Shown: positions 1 through 12,350, counted from the first letter of the stretch. The stretch: 64,000 nucleotides of DNA from Chroicocephalus ridibundus (GCF_963924245.1 NC_086285.1:89510889-89574888), one strand, 5' to 3'. The notes: generated by a model not told the origin, from the letters alone. Translations and numbers: made by a program.

Positions 1-3000
1 TTGGACTGACTGTATTTGTACTCCCACCACATGTCCAATCACATATCAGATTTTAACAGATAGTAAAGGATTTTATAAGATGACTTTGCAATGCTGAAAT
101 TGCTGAAAGATGATTTTCAGTTATTAAACTGGAAAAAAACCTCTCAATCCAACTATGCAAGCATGAGTCTTTCCCTTACTATTCTGTCTTTTCTTTGGAA
201 AATTTCGTATGACACAGGAATTACACTTCAGCTTTTAAAATGAAGTTTAGGGAAGAAAAAATGGAGTCTATTCTCAGTGGAAATGCAAAATATGAGCGTA
301 GATAGCATGTACTGTGGCAGAGCAACTGCATTTTCAGGCTGGATGCTTGAGAGTTGTCTGTTTATAGTAGCATAACAAACTGCCAATCGTCCTTCTGTTA
401 TTTTTTCCTTAAACCCATTCATGCATTTAATTCCTTCTCTTTGCCTCTGCATTCTTGTTCTTTTTTGTCTTTCTGCCAAACTTTAAACATATCCTAATAT
501 TATATCCTCTCCTTCCTTCCCTTTCAGTATTTTCTGTCAGCAAATAAGGAAATTATGAGTCTTGGGTCGATATTGCTGCCAGAAGTGCTTCTTACCTTCT
601 GCTCTGGAAACTAATACCGTGCTACCTGTAAATAGAAGAGTTTCCTAAATTTATCTTTATTCACTACTGAGAGGAGCTTTAGAAACAGACCTCTTTCAGA
701 ATGACTAGCTGTTTGATGTATCATGCTCTTTCTTAGTTCGTTGTGCACCATAATGTGTTCTCTGCAGACTATTTTCCCAACATGAATATGGTTATTGTGT
801 GTGACAATGTAAATGAGCATCATTTTCAATGTACAGTAAGAAAAAGGATGTCCCCTCTATAGGGGTATAGGTCAATGAGGCTGAGGAGAGTGTGTGCTTC
901 CTAATGGGAGGTATGACCTGGCATGACGGCTTAGAATTTGAGTGAGAACAGTGGTTGACTGACTAAAGAAAAATTTCATGCTGTTTAGCTGTTTTCCTCT
1001 ATTAATCAAGATTTACAAAGCAGCACTTTTAATACATTCATTGAAAACAGGATATTGTACTTCTGCTGCTGCTTTGTTTTAGAAACTTCCACACCTCAGA
1101 GTGCTGTAATAAAGCACCCTTGGAGACCTAACTACATAACACTGCTGTTACACAGCAAACTGGGCTAGTTGTTATATTAGTGAAATGTCTCTGTTTTCAT
1201 CAGCAAAAAGCCAAATATACTTTCGGATGGTCCTAACTATTGGACATCATTGTGTTTTCATGAGTATCTCTGTAAAAATTTTGTTTGTTTTAGCAAAAAC
1301 CACATTTTGATATCGAAGAGGCTATTTTTCCCAGTATATTATTCTTGTTCTATATTAAAAACTGCAAAGCCAACACATTTTGACATTAATTTACTATTGC
1401 TACAATTCTTATGAATATTAATTATAGTTTTAATGACTTATAATAATAATGCAATAAAATAATTTAATTTTCCCATAAAATGTATCCTTCTCTGAGCAAT
1501 CATTAACTGTGTTGTCCTTCCCCATGTATTTCCTCTGATTAATATTTATGAATCATGTTACACAGAATGGGGTTTCAACTTCAAGATCCAGGAAGGAAGG
1601 ATAAAAAAACAGAAGGCGAGAAGGGAATAACTCCAATAAAGACTTTTTGGAATTTGCTTTTGTGAAAACACCAAGGACACAGTTGACAACTTTGTTAATA
1701 GCCTGAAACTTTAGGAAGAACCACTGAAAACCCTCCATAAGAAAACCACCTTAACCACTTCCTGATTCTGAGGAAATGTTTTGATGGGAACATATTGATT
1801 TTGTCTCTGCTCTTGGGAGAAACTGGCCAGCCTGCTTGTTTCTCAGTTTTCATGGCATGCTGCTCCCCAGTGCTGTCAGGGGGAAAGGAGTGTCCTGCCA
1901 AAGCTCTCTGTTCCTTTGTGAAACTAACTACACAGGGATCCAGTTCCTGTCTTCTAGAGAGCTTTCTCTGCAGCCTGTTCAGTTTCTCAAAGAGGTGGCT
2001 CTTTAATGAGTTGGAGAGTCCTGAGCAGCTATTTCCATGATTCAGTCATCCCGTATAATAAGTCATTTGCATCCCATTATATTTAGTCTCACTATAAAAC
2101 TAGTAATTAGCTGAATTTCGTATCATTGATGTGTTTGTATAACTACTTCTGGAGTTTTATGACATGAAAAGTGTATGTACTGAGACTCATAAAGTGAGAC
2201 TTTAAACTCCTTTTCTCACCAGTTTGACCAGAAGGAATACATCTGCCCCATAGGAAAAGTGCCCTGGCAAGCTAACTGATAATAGAGACCAGTTAAACAG
2301 GCAGTCAGAATTTCAAAAATATTTCTGCATGTCACTAGCACTCTGTCAGGTGGCCTTACATTAGCAGAAGATTCATAAGTCAATATCCTGATCACATTTA
2401 TCAAGGGGACTTTGGATTATAGGAAATTCTGGTGGATATATTCACATTAAGTAGAATTCCAACAAAGAAATCTTCAAGGTAGAGGTTTTACAGTCTGGGA
2501 GACAGTGCCAGAGGGATGTATATTTTCTGATGAATCAGACTTCGGATCTAAGAAACACAGAATCCCTCTTGTCAGCTCATAGCCAAATGAAGCACAGAAA
2601 AGACTTTGGGAATAAACCCCAGAGGTAGCTAATGAAGTGCGTTCTTGCTTGACTACTTCATGTCTATTTTCTCAAATAAGGGAATTTAGTTTCTTGATTC
2701 TGTGTGTTAGAGAATAAAACGCCTTCATGGTTTTCATTTGCATCTGTGCTGACATGACAGGGATTTCTAGAAAATCATCAAATAACAGGATTCTCTCTCC
2801 TGGGAAAATGATGAGAAGCACAGTCCTGCCCTTGGTGCAGCTAGGATTGGTGTCTCTTGTGCTTTCAATGTCAAGCTGCAAGAAGACCCTGCCTGTGTCC
2901 TCTCCTGGACTTCCCAGGGTAGCTGAAGAGAACAGTTAGCTGAGAAAGCCTCCTTGCAGTGCAATGGGACAGCTCTCTCAGCACCCTTGGATGCCTTCCT

Positions 3001-3165
3001 TAAGGTCCCCTGCAGTTGAGGATCATGTAGTTTGCTGAAGAGATTTGACCTTCATTTCTCTTAGGGGAGTTACAGTGTTTTGGGATCATGCTTCAATGCT
3101 CCCATTTCTGCAGCCAGGCTTAGGCACCTCATCAGCCTCAGAGTAGACTTTGTTCACCAAAACCT
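1..3165. other. Unique AT-rich intergenic DNA
   Basis: No gene, RNA gene or recognisable transposon is seen here. Open frames are short (83 codons at most), lie on both strands and show no familiar domain. The last 450 bases (about 2,720-3,165) are less AT-rich and run into the old LINE that follows. They could be an unrecognised 3' extension of it, but I see no CR1-type 3' stem-loop or octamer tail. Confidence 0.6.
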
Positions 3166-3339
3166 TTGGTCATTTTGCCTTCTACATATCCTTTGTCACT
3201 GGGTTGCCTGCCCTTGAAGCAGCAGGACCATCTGGACCTTGACTTTCTTTTGGATGCCAATGCTGCTTGAAAGACAGAAAAGTCTTTCTTGTTGTCCCTG
3301 TCATCCAGCCTGTTATTGCCTCACCATACGGTGTTTTAT

Positions 3340-4260
3340 CCTTCCAGCATATCTAACTCTCCTGCCACTTTTTCGTCACCCACACAATTTGTGATCATGC
3401 ATTTAGTCCAATCATCCAGATCATTTATAAAGATTAAGTAGTAGGAGTACCAGTCTCTGTTCCCTGGGATCTCCATGCCTGATGTCTGCCAGTTTGAGCC
3501 ATTCATTACCGCTCTTTGAGCTTAGTAGTTTAGACCATTTTCAACCCATCTTGTGGTTCATCTATCCAGTTCAGAACTTGACGGCTTGTTCACAAGGGTG
3601 TTGTTTGTGAAGGTGTCAAAAGCCTTTCCAAAATCAAGGCAGATGACATCCACGGCTTGCCGCTCATCCACTAAGTAAGCTGTTTCATCACAGAAGGCAA
3701 CCAAATTGGTCAAGCATGGTTTACCCTTGATAACCCAAGTTGGCTTCTCCCAGTCACCTTCTTGTCCACTGTGTTACAGTCAATAGCTATCCTGAGGACC
3801 TTTCCTCTGTTTTGCCAGGAAATGAAGTGGGGCTGACGGACTTCAGTTTCCTGTATCTTTTTGCCCTGTTTGCAGATGGGCAAAACAATTGCTCTTTTCC
3901 AGGCATCTGGACTTCCCTTGATCCCAGCGACCTTTCAGAGATGAGAGGGATTGGTTTGTAATGATGCCAGCCAATTTGCTCAGCCCCCTCAGATGTATCC
4001 TGTCAGGTCCTGTGGATTTGTATATATCTTATCTGTACAGATGGTCCCTAACTTGACCCTTCTCTGCTACTAATGGTTCACCATTTTCTTTGCCACTGCT
4101 CCTTGGTGTGGAGACTTCCTTACTGACCTTACTCATGAAGACCAAGGTGAAGAAGGCATTGGCTACCCCAGCATCTGCCATGTCATTTGTAACTAACTTG
4201 CCAGCCCCATTCAGCATCAGTCCTCCATCTTCCTTGTACTGCTACTTCCTACTGAGATAG
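3340..4260 (-). pseudogene. Reverse transcriptase remnant of the old CR1-clade LINE
   Basis: Decayed RT domain that once copied LINE RNA at the nicked target. Visible blocks on the minus strand, N- to C-terminal: a KSTGPDRIH stretch near 4,000-4,030 (matching KSMGLDGIHP in the younger copy), GKPCLTNLV near 3,701-3,735 (matching GRSCLTNLI), and LDFGKAFD at 3,614-3,637. The last carries the first catalytic Asp of RT motif A. The region where FADD should lie (about 3,365-3,390) no longer reads as FADD, so the second catalytic pair is lost. The frame is broken repeatedly and the copy cannot encode a working enzyme. RT identity is secure from motif order; the subfamily is not. Confidence 0.75.
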
Positions 4261-4689
4261 CTCTAGATGCCTTTCATGTTATTCTTGACATCTCTTGCCA
4301 ATTTTCTCTGCTTCAGCAAAGCTTCCACATTCCTAGCTGCACCTGACTACACATCACCCAACTGATATTTCTATGTTCTCTTTGAGAGTCTGTCCCCTTT
4401 TCCATTTCTCACATGGTTCTGAGGGACAGTTTTCTTGTTCCAGGCTGCTTTCTTTTTATGCCTGATCCTTTTCCCGCTTACAGAAAAGGGTTGTCCTTGT
4501 GGTTCAAGAAAGCTATCTCCAAAACTCTCACCAAACTCCTGAGCTCCTTTGCTTTCCAAGGCAGATACCCATGAGATCCCTCCTTGCTGTTCCCTGGGCA
4601 AGCAGATATCTGCTTTTCTGAAGTCCTGGGTCTTCTTTGTGCTGCTTGTCTGCCTCACGCCCCTTAGATCTGAAACTCTACAGCCTTAT

Positions 4690-5200
4690 GGTCACTGTGG
4701 TCTGTGCTGCTGTGTTGATTTCCCAGGAGAGTTAAAGTCCCTATGAGAAGGAAGTCCTGTAGGCCTCAGGCCTGTTGGAGGTATCTGGAGAAGGCTCCAT
4801 CCACTCCTGTGTGGTCCAGTGGTCTGTAGCAGATGTCTACTGTGAGGTCTCTGCCATTGGTGGTCTTTCTGATTTTGGCCCAAAGGCACTCTACAGATCA
4901 CACACTCTGCACTCAAACTGCTCTTCTGCAGACTGCACAACCCCTCGTCCCCTTCTGCCCTTTCTGTCTTTCCTGAGGGCCTGTGCCTGACCACTGCAGG
5001 ACTCCCATCACATGAGCTTTCCCACTGAGTTTCTGTAATTCCAATGGCATTGTAATGATGTGACTGCAGGTGGAGCTCTGTCTTTTCTTGTTTGTTCCCC
5101 TGTCTGCAGGGGCTGGTGCACAAGCACTTGAGATGACATGCCATCTGCCCCTTGTCCCTGGGAGGAGTGCAGGAACCTCCCCCATGACTCAGTTCCATGC
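4690..5200 (-). pseudogene. APE endonuclease remnant of the old CR1-clade LINE
   Basis: Decayed endonuclease part of ORF2, the domain that nicks target DNA to prime reverse transcription. On the minus strand a GNKQE segment (about 5,085-5,100) matches GNKQDQLE near the N-terminus of the younger CR1 endonuclease. An ITETQW block follows (ETxW, with the catalytic Glu). A DFNSPGK block near 4,718-4,738 corresponds to the conserved GDFN motif, here with Asp and Asn present but the Gly position changed to Arg. The stretch between the two motifs is frameshifted relative to the family, so the 170-codon open frame that spans it is only partly in the ancestral frame. Confidence 0.65.
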
Positions 5201-5272
5201 ATGCTTTCATCTCGTCCCCTCTGGCCTCACTTGCCTCCTGGCTTCAGACAGTACCACTCATTAAATTGAGTT

Positions 5273-5600
5273 TTAAGCTTGCTCTGCTAAATTAACCAGA
5301 TCATTGACAATGTCCTTGCCCCTTCTTGGTAAGTAGATCCCTTTCCTCCCAGAAGCCTTTGAATTGTCTTCTAAGAGCATCCTGTGGTCACAGGAGCCAA
5401 AAACCTGTCTGTGACACAGGCCATGTGGGCAGGTGCTGACTGGGTGATATGCTTGCTCCTGTCTGTACCCTTGCCTGCACCGACAAGATTGAGAAGGAAG
5501 CAACCTTAGTTTTGGTCCTCTTCCCTTTAGTCCTTGGGACTCTGTTATCCTGCCTGTTCTTTTCTGGCTCGTGTTTTGCAGAATTGTTGGCATCCACATC
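5273..5600 (-). pseudogene. ORF1 C-terminal remnant of the old CR1-clade LINE
   Basis: The minus-strand frame ends with a segment containing CDHRMLL, then GIYLPRRGKDI, then a terminal NLVNLAEQA before the stop at about 5,273. This parallels the ORF1 end of the younger CR1 at 59.5-59.7 kb (YDH, then GKTLSQKGKRVL, then ARLVDRALN, stop). In CR1 elements ORF1 ends in an esterase-like domain whose C-terminal Asp-x-x-His pair falls in this block. Here the pair is not preserved (the His position reads Tyr). Upstream sequence to about 5,940 probably belongs to ORF1 too but is too decayed to align by eye. Confidence 0.5.
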
Positions 5601-6160
5601 GAAGATGTGTAGAGGGTAGAAGCTTGTTGGCTGGATCAGCCTTAGCAGTCTCTCCATGATGTGCCAGACTTTGGCTCCAGGTAAGCAGCACACTTTCCGT
5701 GACTGAGTGTTACGTCAGCAGATGGGTGCCACAGTGTCCTGCAGAAGGAAAGTCTTGTGATACTAATACCCTCTCCCCCTTCTCCCTGAGGATTTTTCCC
5801 TGTTGAGCAGAAGCTGCTGGCTGGGTTCTCGCTTCCAGGGACCCTCATTTGTCTTTCCCATCTTTTGCCAGGACTCCCTGCCTCTTCTTCATATGAATTT
5901 TTCCATGTGAGGGGTGAGCCGTTGCCTGTCAGAGACAATGCCCTCTAACCATGTTCTTTTAGATATTCCACAAGGAGGGTTTTATGTTTATATATTGGAT
6001 TTACATGGCAAGGTTTTGGTAGCCCGGGGAGGGCTAGAGGGGTGGCTTCTGTGAGAAGCTGCTAGAAGCTTCCCCCATGTCTGATAGAGCCAATACCAGC
6101 CGGCTCCAAGACGGACTCGCTGGTGGCCAAGGCCAAGCCCATCAGTGCCTCTGTGGTAAC

Positions 6161-6169
6161 ATATTTAAG
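6161..6169 (+). promoter_or_regulatory. TATA-like box inside the LTR
   Basis: ATATTTAAG lies about 165 bases into the LTR, in the position expected for an LTR core promoter (end of U3). It is followed by a purine-rich AAGGAAAAAG stretch. It would have driven transcription rightwards. Current activity is unknown, and an old truncated LTR may be silent. Confidence 0.35.
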
Positions 6170-6289
6170 AAGGAAAAAGAAAAACTACTCAACAACAGCA
6201 GCAGTCAGAAGAGAGGAGTGAGAAGATGTGAGAGCAACAACTCTGTGGACACCAAGGTCAGTGAAGAAGGAGTGGGAGGACATGCTCCA

Positions 6290-6617
6290 AGTGCTGGAGC
6301 AAAGATTCCCCTGCAGCCCGTGGAGGATCCCACACTGGAGCAGGTGGATGCGTTGAGGCTGTGACCCCACGGGAAGCCTGTGTTGGAGCAGGGTCCTGGC
6401 AGGACCTGTGGCCCCATGGAGAGAGGACCCCATGATGGAGTCAGTTTTGTGGCAGGACTTGTGACCCTGCAGGGCACCCACGCTGGAGGAGTCTGTTCCT
6501 CAAAGACTGCACCCTGTGGAAGGGCCCCATGCTGGAGCAGTTCATGAAGAACTGCAGCCTGTGGGAAGGACTCACGTTGGAGAAGTTCGTGGAGGACTGA
6601 ATCCCGTGGGAGGAACC
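6290..6617 (+). repeat. Degenerate internal repeats of the LTR
   Basis: Short units recur roughly every 35-60 bases: CTGGAGCAG or a close variant near 6,335, 6,385 and 6,530, with CCTGTGG/CCCGTGG-type units between them. Drift has made the copies imperfect. This internal periodicity is part of the LTR family as I know it, not a separate satellite. Confidence 0.5.
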
Positions 6618-6618
6618 A

Positions 6619-9600
6619 TTTATGTATGAGTGTAAAGAATAATACAGTAATTGATATATGTTGTTGAATCACAATACAAACTTGATACCTATTACAGGTC
6701 TCTATGTGCTCATTGTCCTGATGCTGGGTGTTCCCAGTAACTGGGAAGGAGTATGTGGGTTGAAGTCAGCTTGCTGTTCTTTTCAAAGACTGTTTTATTA
6801 GTTGTCCAGTTTTATACTGCATGTTGGGCTAAGCCATGTACACACTTTCACCTCCACACACCAGGTTGGTCACACACCAGGAAGACATTATTGTCTACTA
6901 ATTATCTCAGGGAAGGCTGAGATAAATAGTGCAGCCATGTATCCAAAACAAAGGTTACCCTCCAGTCCCCCTTGTGTTGAGATAAGCTCAGATTTCTTTA
7001 TAATTGGTGGTCATCCTTTACAGCCTTCCTCTTTGCCCACAAACAAGATTTTGAGCCTATCACAGGGGAAAAGTATTAACTGTTAAGTGGGGCAAATATT
7101 TTAGTGTGTTGCAGGTGTTTTAACTTCTACCCAGTCCTGCACACTCCCTCCCCAAAAAAACCCCTTGTTCCTGTTGCGATGTTATAGATTTGGCATGTTC
7201 ATGATGAATAGCAGTGAAGGTTACATTCTGCTTTTCTCTTTCTGTGAGTCTTTTCTTCTTTATGTGTCCTGGACTTTTTTTTTTTTTTTTTCCATTTTAT
7301 TTTTGGATGGTGTGTGCAATAATCAGTGGGTACCTTTTACTGTTGCAGCAGTTATAGTCAGTGGAATAGTGAGTACTTCATGAATTATACATGACTGTTA
7401 GATCCAAGAATCTTAGACGAATAACAATATTAATTCAAGTCAGAAATGTGTTCTAATAAATGAGCTTAAACCCTCTTGTATCTGCCGAGAATGTGAAATA
7501 CCATCTAAATACCAACTAAGACAACCTAATGTTAGGAAAGCAGCCTACTAGAAAGAATACAAAAACGAATGTACACTTACTAGATTGAAGATGTTTTACA
7601 GCTGCTATATTTTACATTACTTCTGGCAGTGACGACACCGCAGTTAAAGTGATTGTAATTAGTATAGCCTTGTAATTGTTATTCCTGTGTCTCAGCCTGA
7701 GATCAGGCTGCTCACAACTTCAGAAGTATTTAGAACCCACAGCCCTAATGCAAAGCATATTCTCATGTACGAATAGCTCTTTGAGAAATATATTACAGAC
7801 CTCACTGAGTTTTGGGTTGTTTGTGTTGTCTTTGTCAAAACCTAGCCATGCAAAACTAGGGATTGGTTCTAGGTTACTGCTGTGTTTTTTAGCTACACAG
7901 TTTGTGCAGGATTAAAGAAGGTGTGTAAGCTGTGATAGGCTGTTGATGGTGTGGGAGCATGAGAAGGGGGAACCGTCTGAATGGATCTGTGGCTCAAATG
8001 ATGAAACTTCATAGGTGTGCGGTGAGGTATTATTTGTGATTTATGAGGAAAATTGCGAACAATAATATTCTGACATGAAAACTAATGCACAGAGCTATTA
8101 AGTGATCTCTTTCCCATTGGATAGCTGTAGGAAAATCTATAATCAGGCTGGAAATTTTATATGTTCCTTTCATTTATTAGTCTCTACAGATTTGTTTATG
8201 ATGTTGCAGATGTCTTGAAAGAAGCAGAACAGAACCAAAAAAAGAAAAAAGATATTCATAGGGAAATAAGAAAGATCTGAAAATCATATGTATTTAAAAA
8301 ATCTCTATATGACAGTTACTAGGGAAATGGGTAAACATGAATGAAAGCTTTTCTGGATTCAGGTAGTGCTGGTCTGATTCCACATTTAATGCATTCATGA
8401 ATTTTGAATGACTTCTATGGGAGAACTTGCCTTAAGGCTGTTTCACTCACCAAAGTGGCAACACAGTGTGCAAAATGACCTCCTGCCCATAACTGATAGC
8501 AGGAATAACAGCACTTTGAAATTATGCCTCTGGGGAAGTTATGATGGTTTCTCAGAGGATTCGTAGCAGCAGCTTGTACTCAGCCTCTTGGCCTGACCAT
8601 CTTCAGGTGGTATCACCCACTTCATCTTAAACTGGCCTGCTGGAAGCCCATGTGAATGTCATTTACTCAGTTTTTGTTCTACTGCCCAATTATTTTGGGA
8701 GCTCTTTGCAGAATGCTAAACTGGGTGAATTTTTGTATGTTATACACTGTGTTTGTATAGCTGAGAAATGACTCGCGCCTCTCAACAGCAACACCTGTTA
8801 GCTGGCCATAAAAAGCCTAAATATACCTTGCTGTATTGGAATCTTAACATGTACAAACTCATGATTGCAGTTGCCAACAGAGTGCTCTGTGATAATGGTA
8901 ACAGACAGCTTGCTCTGAAATGCCATCTTATGACTGTCGCCTTCCTTCCACCATACAGCTGCCTTCTACACGCTGTTCTTGGGCATCTTTAAAGTTGGCA
9001 GAACACTGCGTATGAACTCCCTAATGTAAGCATTTTTACAATTGACAGTGGTACCTGCCATTGTCATGGTGGAGATCTCTAACTCCTCGTGCATTTCATT
9101 GTCATAATTATGAAATAATTGGCACACTCTAGATGAAACTGTGTACTTGTGCTCCGAGCTTGAAGCATAAGTCTTTGTTAGACAATCTGACTGCATGCAC
9201 ACTTTAATGCTATCAATATTTTTTGCATCGTTTTTTCTGAGAGAGGCAAGTTACCTCGGTAGAGGATGGAATACCATGAACATTTGAGTACACGTTTTTC
9301 TCAAAGTGTCTGCAGTGAGAATAGTTTGACTGACGTTTTTCACATCTCGGAAGTTTTTCCCTTTTTGTAGTTGGTAGTTAAAACATTGAAACAAGTGTGA
9401 TAAAACCACCCTTTCAGTCAGTTGATTACTTTAAAGCTGCATGAAATATATATATTTTGAATGTTTATTTTTAAATTGTAGTATTGTTTCTGTTTTATAG
9501 TGAGGAATAAAGTTCTCTACAGTTTTGCAAGTGTGTCTTCAACAGCATTAGTGAAAAGGAGAATGGAAGGAAGCTACTGCTGCCTTTTTTATACACGTGC

Positions 9601-11055
9601 ATTTTTTTCTGAGGAAAACTGCTACAGATACTCAAGAAAAAGGACCCCCTAAAAGAAACATATGAGAAGAGCAAGTACAGAAATTAATTTTTAAGTGTTG
9701 ATTACATGCAAATACGAACAAGTGTTCTAGAAAAGTGTAGCTGTATATACCAACTCAAGTATTTTTCCCATGCAAACTTGATGGGAATGATCATTTATAC
9801 CGTCATTCTTTTATAGATGAAATAATTCTGAATGTGATGGCTGGTCTATTTGTAACAAGGAGTTTTTGAGCTACATTTATAACATAAATTTAAATATGAC
9901 ACTAGACCCTGACCTAAGTGTCTTTCAGGCATTTGGTTCCTATTGTTTTCACCCCCAAAATTGGTAGTTTTATTATCTTGACATCATTGTTGTTATTATT
10001 GTATTTTCTTAATATTTTCTGAACGTCTGTACTATTTTCTTAGCAAAAATTACTATTTTCAGCACTAGTCCAAGGATTTCTGAAGTGCTGTGGACGCTGT
10101 ATTGCACTGAATCTGGTGAAACATAATTATATTGGTCTTTGCAACACCTTGATTTTTTCTTTTTTTTTTGTAAATCTGTTTATATAATGCTATATAAACT
10201 GAGTTAGACATAGTATTTCACGTGAATGAATCATAAATATTATATGTTATTCTGGGTATAGTTATTTAAATAATTTTTTTGTGGAGACAGTAAATAGTGA
10301 AACCCTAATTTATAGAACCTAATCTCATTTTTATAACACTATTTTTTTAAAGCCACTGTGAAATTAAAATAAATATGTAAAATAAGTAGTTAATTTGGTT
10401 TTGCAGATTCATTTTGAAGAACTATTTTCAAGCCAGAATCCCTGTCTGCACTAGATAGATATAGCAGTAATTTATTCCAGGATGTGTTCATGAAAATAAA
10501 TGTAAAAGACCTTCTCACAATGTCTTTTTCAACCTTGGAAAAAGTTAAATAAAGTCCCTTAGTTGATCGTAAACCATAAACTTTTGTAGCTTTAGTGTTC
10601 TATGTTCTGTCAAAGAGTCAGACTCCTCATCAGTGAAATAATTATCCTGATCAATAAAGTAAATTAGGAATAAAAGACGGAGTGTAAGAGGAAGATTCTG
10701 GGTAGGACAGTGAATTGGGTGGTATAACTTTAGCTGTTTGATCTTGCTTTTATACAAAACCTGACAAAACTAAAAATAGAAATGCCAGGACTTGCTTCCA
10801 TTGAACAAATTTTATTTCTAATCTTAAATAAATAATCATGGCTGGTCAAACCTTAAAGCTTACACTCAAAAAAACCTCCTGAAATTTAATAGGACTTAAT
10901 GTGATTCTGACATGCTGCAGCCAGCATTGACAGCCTTCATAAACCCCTTTCAAACTTGCAGCTAAAGTGCTGTGGTGTATCAGGTAGATATGTCAGAGGT
11001 AAGAAGCCTATGTTAGTAAAATCCTATGGCATGGTGTTTTTTTTGATATTGAATA
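6619..11055. other. Unique AT-rich intergenic DNA
   Basis: No gene or clear transposon is seen. A run of 17 T lies at 7,275-7,291. A minus-strand open frame of 78 codons at 8,966-9,202 is unexplained and listed as a finding. The rest has short open frames on both strands, A/T runs and no recognisable domain. Confidence 0.55.
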
Positions 11056-11559
11056 TCTGATCAATAAAATAAAGGAGCCTGGGGAAAAAACCAAACACCT
11101 ATTGGGTCAATTTGTGCCCACTGTAGCACCAGCACATACAGGAGGAGGAGCTGCCTTCTCAGCCTACAGCAAGAGCACCTTCCACCAGCTGCAAGGTTGA
11201 CACAGTTGTATTTAAAGCTGGTGACCATGGGGAAAAAGTTATACAGTTTAGTGGTGGTAGGATATATTAAGTTATTTGACCATATACTAAGCAAATCAAA
11301 CACAAACACCCAGGAAGGATCAGAGGCATAGTATCACCCGATCAGTGAGAATGGAGAACACTCAATTGGCTCCTCCTACAGCTGGCCAAGGAGAATGACT
11401 AGACCACTGCTCCTGGTGTGAAACCAACCACAAAGACACAAGTGCTCTCCCTAGAGTACCTTTTAAACTGACAGGGGTTATTGCTTACAGGGGGATAGGA
11501 TTTACTATGGGATGCAGGTGAAAGAGCAATTTGCAACGGGGCAGTGATAATTTTGAGGA

Positions 11560-12350
11560 TTTTATGGAAGGGGATTTTTGAGATGTGTGTAGTGTGCTAC
11601 GGGATGCTTAGGGCAAAGAGTAAAGGCAGGGAAAAGGAGGGATCCAGGTGGATTGGAGAGGAATGGGCATGGGAAAATGGAGGGAAGAGGTGATAAAGAA
11701 GTCTGGTCATGTTTAAACAGCTTGATGGTCTGTAAACTTGTGTAACGGAGCTCTTTTGCTTGAACTGCAGTTTGTCCTATATTCTCATTCAATCCTTTCT
11801 ATGTTCTGTGAGAGTGCACTCTCTGTCCTCTGTGTATGTGTATGTGAACACCAGCGAATATCCAGTTGGACTAGCAGAGAAGTCGGGTGAGAGGTCTGAG
11901 TACCATCCACTAGAGCTGGATCATGGGTCTAAGGGCTTTGTGGGTCTAGGGGACAACAACTGCAGGACACCAGGGTACGGGTTCCAGCCACTGGATCAAC
12001 TGTATCCAACACTAGACACCTGAGAGATGCATACCTGTGTATGTGTGGGCATACTGCTGCTAGAAAACTCCAATCTTGCTCAGCTGGAGAGGAAAAACAG
12101 GATCAAGTCATCCACCATTGGTGTTTATGCGAGTCCTGTGTTTGTGTGGGTGCAGGTAAAGGCAGTGCTCTCTGTCTGTCTCAGTGTGTGTGGCTGGTCA
12201 TATGTACACTGTTTGTGTTGTGTGTATGTGTGTTTGCACCTATTGGGAATATGTGCTCTCAGCCTCACTACAGGCTGGAGACACAGAAATGCACTAGCCT
12301 TGCTGGGACAGGAGAAATCCCCTGGGCCCAGTCCCAAATGAGTGTGGTTA
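11560..12350 (+). repeat. Interspersed repeat copy A (unclassified family)
   Basis: This segment is colinear with 32,062-32,890. Shared anchors in the same order are: a 32-base identical stretch starting AAAGGCAGGGAAAAGGAGGG (11,622-11,653 here); GCATGGGAAAATGGA about 15 bases later; a TTGGACTAG / CTGGACTAG block followed by GTGAGAGG / ATGAGAGG; CTCAGCTGGAGAGG against ATCAGCTGAAGAGG followed by AACAGGA; and TTGGGAATATGTGCTCTCAGCCTCACT against TTGGGAATGCATGCTCAGCCTCACT. Between anchors the copies differ by indels, so they are old copies of a dispersed family and not a recent duplication. It contains an imperfect TG-rich stretch (about 12,125-12,235). An LTR-type retroelement is plausible from its length and composition, but I do not recognise the family. 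Confidence 0.6.

Larger units (their letters stand above)
3170..5940 (-). mobile_element. Ancient CR1-clade LINE, heavily decayed
   Basis: This is a minus-strand non-LTR retrotransposon remnant. Reading from high to low coordinates it shows the C-terminal end of ORF1 (about 5,600-5,273), an APE-type endonuclease region (about 5,200-4,690) and a reverse-transcriptase region (about 4,260-3,340), which is the CR1 order. Each part aligns by eye with the better copy at 56.6-59.8 kb: both share the ORF1 end, ETxW and DFN of the endonuclease, and the TGPD, CLTNL and LDFGKAFD blocks of the linker and RT. No reading frame is intact and stops and indels are frequent, so this copy is much older than the other two CR1s. 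Both boundaries are approximate. I see no octamer tail at the low-coordinate end, so the 3' UTR is lost or belongs to a different CR1/L3-like subfamily. Confidence 0.8.
5995..6618 (+). mobile_element. Truncated avian ERV-type LTR
   Basis: The segment matches, from memory of bird repeats, a widespread LTR family (ERVL/TguLTR5-like). It opens with a TTACATGGCAAGGTTTTGG-type start, then a GAAGCTTCCCCCATGTC block and a GCCGGCTCCAAGACGGAC block, then a TATA-like box, a purine-rich stretch, and a long GC-rich part built of repeated CTGGAGCAG/GTGGAAG units. The usual 3' part of the LTR is missing after about 6,618, and no second LTR or internal gag-pol-env sequence is seen next to it, so this is a fragment or truncated solo LTR. 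No retroviral gene is present. Short open frames on either strand inside it are by-products of the GC-rich repeats. The family name is recollection, not a database result. Confidence 0.65.

Noticed and set aside
4371..4990. Frames of 65-95 codons on both strands within the old LINE
   Set aside because: They fall in decayed LINE sequence and out of the ancestral frame. No independent domain is visible.
6185..6672. Minus-strand frames of 98 and 155 codons in the LTR, and a 95-codon plus-strand frame
   Set aside because: They lie inside the GC-rich repeated part of the LTR, where stops are rare by composition. They match no retroviral or cellular protein.
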